Virus record (IMG/VR): IMGVR_UViG_3300032116_000258
Span: 1 to 54,979 of that record
Direction: 5' to 3' (one strand)
Origin: a virus
Length of the DNA: 54,979 nt
In this document: positions 49,068-54,979 of the stretch, piece by piece
How the letters are laid out: the number at the start of each line of letters is the position of its first letter
Numbering within the stretch: the first letter of the stretch is position 1
Program-made: the position numbers and the translations under genes
The notes under the pieces: generated by a model
Told to the model about the DNA's origin: nothing
The model's input: only the letters and a program-made list of their open reading frames with translations
Databases searched by the model: none

Positions 49068-49637
49068 TTGGCAGAAGAATTCAAACCCGTAATCGGGTCT
49101 AAACCTATTGAGGGTCCAATCATCAGACTATTAGTCTGTTTGGTCTGTGAAACTATTGAAGAGTTACCAGACTACGAAGGTCCAGTCCAGTATGACTATC
49201 TCCTAGAAATCTCCGTAGAGAAACATAAGTTTCCTTCAGGTGAAGAGCACAAGGGTCGCCTATTCAAGGTTCCAGTTAAGTCATGGGCTAATGCCAAAGA
49301 CAAGAAGGAAATCCTCGACCAGTTAAAGACTGGTGGTTCTGGAGGTCTAAATGAACTAGACCCAGACAGAAAGTTTTACGAAACCAAAATGACCTTTGCA
49401 CAAGATGCAATGGATTGCTGGGAGCGACACAATCGTGTAACCCTAGATAAAGGGTGTGAAGATTACGAATCTCCATCTAAACGCCTACTACCAGACACCG
49501 CTAAAGAGCGTGGCGAACTAGGACTACCTAAGCCAGAACATTTGGAAGGTCCAAAGGTTTACACCTGCCATTTCTGCCCATATCACGGTCAAGTAGTTCA
49601 GCGTAGACGATTAATTGCTGGACTATATAATAAGTAG
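49068..49637 (+). CDS. Zinc-binding unknown protein (189 aa)
   Basis: TTG start with AAGGAG 7 bases upstream. Cys24-X2-Cys27 near the N-terminus and Cys167-X2-Cys170-X2-His173 near the C-terminus could form one composite zinc site. The middle is charged and helical. The C-terminal 'YTCHFCPYHGQVVQRRRLIAG' is basic. Function unknown, probably soluble and DNA-associated. Confidence 0.5.
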   Translation: MAEEFKPVIGSKPIEGPIIRLLVCLVCETIEELPDYEGPVQYDYLLEISVEKHKFPSGEEHKGRLFKVPVKSWANAKDKKEILDQLKTGGSGGLNELDPDRKFYETKMTFAQDAMDCWERHNRVTLDKGCEDYESPSKRLLPDTAKERGELGLPKPEHLEGPKVYTCHFCPYHGQVVQRRRLIAGLYNK

Positions 49638-49645
49638 AGGATAAA

Positions 49646-49756
49646 ATGGCTAAAGCAAAAGGTGCACGCAACGATAAACGCAACAATGGTAAAGCGTCAA
49701 AGAAGCGTCCAAAAGTGTTCGATAAAGTTAAAAGAAAACTAGTTACTAAGGAGTAA
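49646..49756 (+). CDS. Tiny basic protein (36 aa)
   Basis: MAKAKGARNDKRNNGKASKK and on to KRKLVTKE: about half of the residues are Lys, Arg or Asn. It resembles the tiny basic proteins of the 7146-10992 block. It follows AGAGGATAAA and is followed within 2 bases by the next ATG. Confidence 0.55.
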   Translation: MAKAKGARNDKRNNGKASKKRPKVFDKVKRKLVTKE

Positions 49757-49758
49757 TA

Positions 49759-50052
49759 ATGGCAGTAGAAACCTATTTCCTAATCACCGTTAACGAGGAT
49801 GGCACACTAACCTCCTACACTGAAATTCCAGAGGAATTGCCAGAGTCCAAGCGTGTCGCATCTAACTGGGATGTGTATAACACCGCAAAGCAGATTGTAG
49901 AAGAGTTTGACCGTCAGATTTTGGTTGACAGAGTTCTACAGGGCGTAGCAGCGTTGTTAACGCCTGTTGAGGCACCAAAGCCTTCAGGCAAAGTAAAGGA
50001 CGCCCTAAAAGAGCGTGGCATTGACCCTGAAAGTACAGCCGTAGCCGAATAA
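49759..50052 (+). CDS. Unknown protein (97 aa)
   Basis: N-terminal beta strands (TYFLITVNEDGTLTSYTEIP), a helical centre (VYNTAKQIVEEFDRQILVDRVLQGVAALL) and a polar tail. ACTAAGGAGTAATA gives a good ribosome-binding site. No family recognised. Confidence 0.5.
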   Translation: MAVETYFLITVNEDGTLTSYTEIPEELPESKRVASNWDVYNTAKQIVEEFDRQILVDRVLQGVAALLTPVEAPKPSGKVKDALKERGIDPESTAVAE

Positions 50053-50061
50053 ACTAGTACC

Positions 50062-50967
50062 ATGAGTATTTCTGGTGCTGGTAATCCTACCTCGTATTTT
50101 AGTGAACCTAATACAGAGTTAGACCCTACCTTATTTCAAGGTAGGCAACTTCGTGAGTGGGTGCGTACAGGCATTGTTAGCCTGTTGCAAGACTATTTGC
50201 ACCAAAAGTATCGTCACGCTGAATTATGGGCACACCCATGGTTAGCAGGTAGTGGTGTTTCGTTTCAATGGTCAGCCGCAAGACAGCCAGGAGACTTGGA
50301 TTGTTTAGTTGGCGTAAACTTTAACCAGTTCCGTCAAGCCAACCCTGAGTACAGAGCACTAACCGATAGACAGATTTCAGCAACTCTAAACGAAGGTTTT
50401 AGAGCAGACCTCCAGCCTAAAACGGAGAACTGGAATGGTTATGAGTTAACATTTTACGTCAACACCACAGGCACGGACATTAAAAACATAAAGCCGTATG
50501 CGGCGTATGATTTAAAATATAACGAGTGGACTGTAACTCCTGACCCAACACAAACACCGCCAAACAAGCCTGAGTGGGAATCGGTAGTTTCAAGTGATTT
50601 TAATTTGACGAATCAAATTCATACAAGGTTCAACGCAGCCCTACAAGACCTACAGGACACCCGTAATGGGGCATCTCAGCGTAATGCTGAAGCCAGATTG
50701 AACGCAGCCGCACAGCAAGGAGTAGCCCTTTTTGACGAGATACACGAAAACCGTAGCCAAGCATTTTCGCCTACAGGTGAGGGGTATTTGGATTTCAATA
50801 ACTATCGCTGGCAAGCAGGTAAGCGTATGGGGACGATAGATAAACTGCGTGCCATACGGAAGTATTACGGAGATATGAATAAGACCAGACAGGCGGCAAC
50901 CTACGGAGTAGAGTTACCTGATGTGGACACACTTATTCGCAGAGCAACCCTATACAGGAACCAGTAA
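50062..50967 (+). CDS. Nucleotidyltransferase-like protein (301 aa)
   Basis: After a helical N-terminus, 'LAGSGVSFQW...GDLDCLVGV' supplies Gly63-Ser64 and Asp78-X-Asp80, the GS...DxD pattern of the pol-beta nucleotidyltransferase fold. 'NFNQFRQANPEYRALTDRQI' follows. The third acidic residue is not obvious. Proteins with this sequence style are familiar from actinophages; substrate unknown. Confidence 0.5.
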   Translation: MSISGAGNPTSYFSEPNTELDPTLFQGRQLREWVRTGIVSLLQDYLHQKYRHAELWAHPWLAGSGVSFQWSAARQPGDLDCLVGVNFNQFRQANPEYRALTDRQISATLNEGFRADLQPKTENWNGYELTFYVNTTGTDIKNIKPYAAYDLKYNEWTVTPDPTQTPPNKPEWESVVSSDFNLTNQIHTRFNAALQDLQDTRNGASQRNAEARLNAAAQQGVALFDEIHENRSQAFSPTGEGYLDFNNYRWQAGKRMGTIDKLRAIRKYYGDMNKTRQAATYGVELPDVDTLIRRATLYRNQ

Positions 50968-51065
50968 TGTCGTTAACAGATACCTGTCGCATGTGTGGTC
51001 ATGACCTCTACCAAGAAATGTGTGTAGTAGATGATTGTAAGTGTGATTGTCTAGCGGAGGATTAA
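50967..51065 (+). CDS. Cys-rich mini-protein (32 aa)
   Basis: TAATG start. Encodes MSLTDTCRMCGHDLYQEMCV and on to DDCKCDCLAED. Six cysteines (7, 10, 19, 24, 26, 28) in 32 residues suggest a single metal knuckle. It carries GGAGGATTAA at its end, which also serves the next gene. Confidence 0.5.
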   Translation: MSLTDTCRMCGHDLYQEMCVVDDCKCDCLAED

Positions 51066-51070
51066 AGTAG

Positions 51071-51556
51071 ATGCAAATACTCGTAGAACTAGAAGGCGTA
51101 CTAAGAGGACAAAAAGATGAGCCAATTGCCACGGGCATCATTCTCACAGCCCAATTAGCAGCCCATAATCAAATCATTTTTATGACGGAGTTATCCCAAG
51201 CCGAAGCAGAGCAGTGGATTAACGTCAATAAAGTCGTTGATTACGACATGTTAGTAGACGCCAACCTATCTCTGGTAGATGAGCCATTAAAGCATCGTCA
51301 GTTAAAGTACGCTCGTGCTAGAGGCAGTGTTGATTTAGTAATCACCAATGACCCATCATTTTGGGCGTATGCGTTTGACCAAGGCATTACCTGCATGATG
51401 TTTGGTGTCCCATCCTATACCCGCCCAGAGTTTCGCCCAGATGCCCCTAAAAAAGTCAGGGCATGGAGTGAGATTGAGTTAGCCGTTGCTAAACAAAACG
51501 AGTTGCGTACAACAGATAAGCGTTTAACACGCACTGAAGGCACAAGGTTTGAATGA
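51071..51556 (+). CDS. HAD-fold-like protein with altered nucleophile (161 aa)
   Basis: The start 'MQILVELEGVLRG' corresponds to HAD motif I (DxDGVLRG) but with Glu6 and Glu8 instead of Asp. 'NQIIFMTELSQAE' could be motif II, and 'VDLVITNDPSFWAYAFDQGITCMMFG' the later core. The Asp-to-Glu changes suggest a non-catalytic or altered enzyme. ATGA overlap with the TGT-like gene. Confidence 0.5.
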   Translation: MQILVELEGVLRGQKDEPIATGIILTAQLAAHNQIIFMTELSQAEAEQWINVNKVVDYDMLVDANLSLVDEPLKHRQLKYARARGSVDLVITNDPSFWAYAFDQGITCMMFGVPSYTRPEFRPDAPKKVRAWSEIELAVAKQNELRTTDKRLTRTEGTRFE

Positions 51557-53043
51557 TAATTTTTGGCGGAGTTGAGATACCTTCCAACAGAACACTATTG
51601 GAACGGTCAGGCGTAACAAATGTAATGTTGAATTACTGGGGGTTACGTAAGCGTGGATTGCCCAAGACTAAACCCTATTTGATAGGCGAGCATTTCCTTC
51701 CTGAGACTAAAGTATGGGTGGATTCAGGTGCAACTCAGGCAGACAAATCAAACCTGTCTAAAGTCGAATTAGAGGAATATGCCGCTGATTATGAGGAGTT
51801 TATTTCCCTAAATTATGACCGCATTGAAGGCTGGACAGAGTTTGATAGTCAGGTCATGGGGTTTGACTGGATTTTGAAACAGCGGGATGCGTTTGAAAAT
51901 GACCCGAAATTATGGGTAGTTTGGCACAGCAAGTATAAGACCAACCTGTTGCAGTATTGGTCTGCCCAGTATCAAAACATAGCCATACCCCACGAATCTA
52001 TAGAGGCAACCGTTAATTTAGCCACTATTACCAGAAATTTACGGAGGTCTAATGGAGTTCAATTCCATGCGTTAGCAACAGCAAAACCAGACAATCTCCG
52101 ACAAATCCCTTTTGCTACCGCAAGCACGCTGGCATGGTTAAGCCCAATGAGAAGAGGCGAGACAATCATTTGGGATGGCAGTAAACTGGTTAGGTATCCT
52201 AAAAAGATGAAAGACCAAGCACGGCTACGATACAAGGCAACTGTTGAACGTGCAGGATTAAATTTTCAGAAGTTCGTTTCAGACGACACCTTGGAAGCAA
52301 CTAGGGTTGCAATATGGTCGTATTTACAGTTAGAGGCAAATGTGGACAAAGATAAGCCAGACCTAAGAGTTATTCAAGGCGGTCAAAAAGACCCGTTAAT
52401 AGCAGATAACAATGACGACACCCTATATACGGGTTTGATGGAATTAGGGGGGGTAGGTTCTGATAACAGTGCATTAGAAATGCGGAAAGAAGTTGTGCAG
52501 AGAGACCCTCAAGAAATGACCGCAATGCCCGTTTTTGGGTATGAAATGAAGACCATAGTGGAGAACCAAGATGGTCGAGATGTGTTAAAACAAGTTTCAG
52601 TTGTACAGACCAATACAAGTAGTTTGAGACAATGCGACACCTGTTTTGTTGCATCAAATTGTCCTGCATTTAAGCCTCAAAATACATGTGCGTTTAACCT
52701 TCCAGTAGAGGTAAAAACTCCAGAACAATTGAAGGCGTTGAACACCGCAATGTTAGAGATGCAAGCCCAACGAGTAGCATTTATGCGGTTTGCAGAGGAA
52801 GCCAATGGTGGTTATGCTGACCCTAACCTGTCTCAAGAGATGGACAGATACTTCAAGATGTTGGAGAAGTTAAAGGCGTTAGACGAGAACAAAGAGTTTA
52901 TTCAAATTACCGCTCAACGAGCAGCGTCACAGGGTGTATTAAGTGCTATCTTTGGTGACCGAGTGGCAGCCGCAAAGGAGATTCAACCTGTAATCTCCGA
53001 AGAGCAAACCACTATGATTATCAAGAACCAGATAGAAGACTAA
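51553..53043 (+). CDS. TGT-like barrel protein with C-terminal Cys cluster (496 aa)
   Basis: Residues 54-240 follow the pattern of tRNA-guanine transglycosylase-like barrels in phages: 'VWVDSGATQ' (Asp57), 'YAADYEEFISLNYDRIEGWTEFD' (Asp98), 'GVQFHALATAKPDNLRQIPFATASTLAW'. The C-terminal half has Cys361-X2-Cys364-X5-Cys370-X8-Cys379, then an amphipathic helical region ending 'GVLSAIFGDRVA'. It could modify DNA bases (DpdA-like) or be an inactive barrel; no 7-deazaguanine synthesis genes are in view. Confidence 0.45.
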   Translation: MIIFGGVEIPSNRTLLERSGVTNVMLNYWGLRKRGLPKTKPYLIGEHFLPETKVWVDSGATQADKSNLSKVELEEYAADYEEFISLNYDRIEGWTEFDSQVMGFDWILKQRDAFENDPKLWVVWHSKYKTNLLQYWSAQYQNIAIPHESIEATVNLATITRNLRRSNGVQFHALATAKPDNLRQIPFATASTLAWLSPMRRGETIIWDGSKLVRYPKKMKDQARLRYKATVERAGLNFQKFVSDDTLEATRVAIWSYLQLEANVDKDKPDLRVIQGGQKDPLIADNNDDTLYTGLMELGGVGSDNSALEMRKEVVQRDPQEMTAMPVFGYEMKTIVENQDGRDVLKQVSVVQTNTSSLRQCDTCFVASNCPAFKPQNTCAFNLPVEVKTPEQLKALNTAMLEMQAQRVAFMRFAEEANGGYADPNLSQEMDRYFKMLEKLKALDENKEFIQITAQRAASQGVLSAIFGDRVAAAKEIQPVISEEQTTMIIKNQIED

Positions 53044-53197
53044 TAGCAGATAACATCTGGTAAGAATAGTTGGAACGCTATTCCCCCTAAAATTTATCAA
53101 AATTTGCAAAGTTAGTAGAAGGTCATTAGACTATTCTGCGAGACAATAGAACTCCCTCAATCGAGGGGTATTTACTAAAAACAGAAAATGGTGGCTT
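53044..53197 (+). other. Non-coding leader of ribonucleotide reductase gene
   Basis: 154 bases without an ORF. It holds one promoter candidate (53104-53132) and, after the probable transcription start near 53139, a short hairpin (CCCTC at 53154-53158, GAGGG at 53163-53167). The leader from transcription start to ATG is only about 60 bases, too short for a cobalamin riboswitch. Confidence 0.5.
53104..53132 (+). promoter_or_regulatory. Sigma70-type promoter candidate for RNR
   Basis: TTGCAA (53104-53109), a 17-base spacer, then TAGACT (53127-53132). Both boxes match consensus at 4 of 6 positions, with ideal spacing. It is the best promoter seen in the window and would drive the ribonucleotide reductase gene. 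Confidence 0.55.
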
Positions 53198-54979
53198 ATG
53201 GTTAACTTCTCCTTCAAACTTGCGGAAGACTTTATCGCAGGATACAAGAACAAGAAAGCCCCATTCGGTTACGCAGATGTTGCAGGAAACTCCGTTGGTG
53301 AGATTACATTCCTCCGCACATACTCTCGCCTCAAAGAAGACGGCACTAAGGAAACTTGGGCTGAAGTATGTGAGCGTGTAATCAATGGGATGTATTCTTT
53401 ACAAAAAGATTGGGCTAAGGTTTCACGCTTACCTTGGTCAGATGCAAAAGCAGCGGCTTCGGCTAAAGAAGCGTATGACCGCTTATTCAACCTAAAGTGG
53501 ACCCCGCCTGGGCGTGGGCTTTGGGTAATGGGAACTGAGATTGTAAATGTCCAAAAGAACTCAGCGGCTTTACAGAACTGTGCCTTTGTTTCTACTTTAG
53601 AAATGACTAAAAACAATCCCGCTAAACCTTTCGGCTTTCTTATGGAGGCTTCCATGCTAGGCGTAGGAGTTGGCTTTGACGACAAGGGTGCTGATAAAGG
53701 CTTTGAAATCTATGAGCCGCAAGGAACTCAAGCCTATGTTATTCCAGATACTCGTGAAGGCTGGCAGGAAAGCACCTCTGCTTTGATTAACTCTTACTTG
53801 AAGCCAGAACAATCTGCTTTGGTTTTTGACTATTCTGCTATTCGTCCTTATGGAGCCCCTATCGCTACTTTTGGCGGTACTGCTTCTGGACCAGAACCTC
53901 TTGTAAGGCTTCATAAACAACTCTTCAAGATGTTCTCTGGTCGTAAAGGCGAGACGCTCACTCGTAAAGACATTGCAGACATTGGAAACCTGATTGGCGT
54001 GTGTGTTGTCTCTGGGAATGTGAGACGCTCTGCCGAACTTCTTATTGGTCGAATTGACGATGAAGACTTCTTGAACTTGAAGAACGCTGAACGCTTCCCT
54101 GAAAGAAACTCTTATGACCCTGAAGCCCCAGGATGGGCTTGGATGTCTAACAACTCTGTTGAAGTTGCTGTTGGAACTGACTTCTCTCCTATCGTAGATG
54201 GAATTGTCCGTAACGGAGAGCCTGGGGTTATCTGGATGGACACCTCTAGGGCTTATGGACGGCTTGTAGATGCTCCAAACAACAAAGACCACCGCATTAT
54301 GGGCTACAACCCTTGTGCCGAACAATCTTTGGAGTCTTTTGAAATGTGTACGCTTGTAGAAACCTACTTGAATAGGCACGACTCTTTGGAAGACTTCAAG
54401 AGGACTTTGAAGTTTGCTTATCTTTACGCCAAAACAGTTACTCTTCTTCCTACTCACTGGGAAGAAACTAACTCCATCATGCAAAGAAACCGCAGAATAG
54501 GTACTTCTATTTCTGGCGTTGCCAACTTTGCGGATAACAAGGGGCATCATGTGCTTCGTCAATGGATGGATGAAGGCTACAAAGTTGTTCAAGGCTACGA
54601 CAAGACCTACTCTGAGTGGCTTGGTATTCGTGAAAGCATCAAGACCACTACTGTAAAGCCTTCTGGAACTGTATCTATCTTGGCTGGTGAAAGCCCAGGA
54701 GTTCACTGGACTTCTGGCGGAAAGTTCTTCTTGCGAGCCATCCGCTTTGGAAACAATGACCCTATGCTTCCTCTTTTCAAAATGGCTAACTATCGCATTG
54801 AACCTGCTTCTGAAAGCCCAGACACTACTTCGGTTGTCTTCTTTCCTATCAAGACTGACGCAAAGCGTTCTGAAAAAGATGTCTCCATCTTTGAAAAAAT
54901 GGCTTTGGCTTCTACTGCTCAACGCTACTGGAGTGATAACTCGGTCTCCTGTACAATCACCTTCAACACAAACACTGAG
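53198..54979 (+). CDS. Class II (adenosylcobalamin) ribonucleotide triphosphate reductase, 3' truncated
   Basis: Open from ATG 53198 to the window edge: 594 residues visible. 'KNSAALQNCAFVST' gives Cys128. 'YNPCAEQSLESFEMC' gives Asn371, Cys373, Glu375 and Cys384. The 11-residue spacing of Cys373 and Cys384 equals that of Cys408/Cys419 in Lactobacillus RTPR, so Cys373 is the radical cysteine and Cys128/Cys384 the redox pair. 'KPSGTVSILAG' is the phosphate-binding loop. It makes dNTPs without oxygen or an NrdB partner but needs B12. Codon use differs from neighbours: no TTA, CTA or TCA from 53660 to 54922. Confidence 0.9.
   Translation, partial: MVNFSFKLAEDFIAGYKNKKAPFGYADVAGNSVGEITFLRTYSRLKEDGTKETWAEVCERVINGMYSLQKDWAKVSRLPWSDAKAAASAKEAYDRLFNLKWTPPGRGLWVMGTEIVNVQKNSAALQNCAFVSTLEMTKNNPAKPFGFLMEASMLGVGVGFDDKGADKGFEIYEPQGTQAYVIPDTREGWQESTSALINSYLKPEQSALVFDYSAIRPYGAPIATFGGTASGPEPLVRLHKQLFKMFSGRKGETLTRKDIADIGNLIGVCVVSGNVRRSAELLIGRIDDEDFLNLKNAERFPERNSYDPEAPGWAWMSNNSVEVAVGTDFSPIVDGIVRNGEPGVIWMDTSRAYGRLVDAPNNKDHRIMGYNPCAEQSLESFEMCTLVETYLNRHDSLEDFKRTLKFAYLYAKTVTLLPTHWEETNSIMQRNRRIGTSISGVANFADNKGHHVLRQWMDEGYKVVQGYDKTYSEWLGIRESIKTTTVKPSGTVSILAGESPGVHWTSGGKFFLRAIRFGNNDPMLPLFKMANYRIEPASESPDTTSVVFFPIKTDAKRSEKDVSIFEKMALASTAQRYWSDNSVSCTITFNTNTE

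Noticed and set aside
53153-53168. Rho-independent terminator upstream of RNR
   Set aside because: The stem is only 5-6 bp with a wobble and no T-run follows.
53044-53197. Cobalamin riboswitch ahead of the class II RNR
   Set aside because: No B12-box-like sequence was seen and the leader after the likely transcription start is only about 60 bases.
53657-54922. 421-codon open frame on the minus strand
   Set aside because: It is codon-aligned antisense to a well-supported ribonucleotide reductase with all catalytic residues; the opening is a by-product of codon bias. Its translation has no recognisable motif.

Overview
The window is one continuous stretch of a tailed phage with a contractile tail (myovirus architecture). 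It carries a sheath, a tube, a tape measure, a gp25/J/gpI-type baseplate and a LysM hub protein. A WhiB-family regulator (a family essentially confined to Actinobacteria and their phages) points to an actinobacterial host. The AT-leaning sequence suggests a low-GC actinobacterium, such as the freshwater lineages, but that last step is inference. All genes but one lie on the + strand, packed with TAATG, ATGA or GTGA stop/start overlaps. No gap exceeds about 155 bases. No integrase, repressor, terminase, portal or major capsid gene is recognised, so the head module must lie outside the window. No tRNA was seen.

Layout. (1) 1-7143: tail-fibre and adhesin genes with collagen-like Gly-X-Y repeats, an Mtd-N-like fibre, and two small virion-type proteins. 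(2) 7146-10992: sixteen tiny, mostly Lys/Arg-rich genes in tandem, closed by a clear terminator at 11026-11052. (3) 11127-27002: connector-like proteins, sheath, tube, a tail-assembly chaperone with a predicted +1 frameshift, a tape measure with an M23 peptidase domain, then the baseplate hub, LysM protein, gp25, J, OB-fold spike base, a fibre and a gpI-like protein with carbohydrate-binding-like repeats. (4) 27012-43260: a holin-like protein followed by replication, recombination and nucleotide genes: winged-helix initiator (with candidate iterons inside the gene), DnaC-like loader, SWIM protein, DnaB, DnaG, SNF2 helicase, MerR-like protein, SSB, family A polymerase, RecA, two Holliday-resolvase-like nucleases, WhiB, a Cas4/RecB-like nuclease, dNMP kinase and SpoVS. 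(5) 43297-51065: poorly characterised small proteins, many with paired cysteines, including the only minus-strand gene (43982-44161). (6) 51071-54979: HAD-like and TGT-like proteins, then a class II (B12-dependent) ribonucleotide reductase that runs off the right edge.

The replication genes form a nearly complete replisome. The initiator-loader pair, with AT-rich repeats in the linker of the initiator, is organised like lambda O/P with its internal origin. DnaB and DnaG prime, SSB and PolA (Leu at the O-helix selector position) extend, and RecA plus nucleases handle recombination and branched DNA. dNMP kinase and the RNR supply dNTPs. The least explained parts are the block of tiny basic genes, the WhiB variant with unusual cysteine spacing, the barrel-plus-cysteine protein at 51553, and the regulatory-looking repeats and hairpins around the ssb-polA and spoVS genes. 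All family assignments come from reading motifs by eye; no database search was run.
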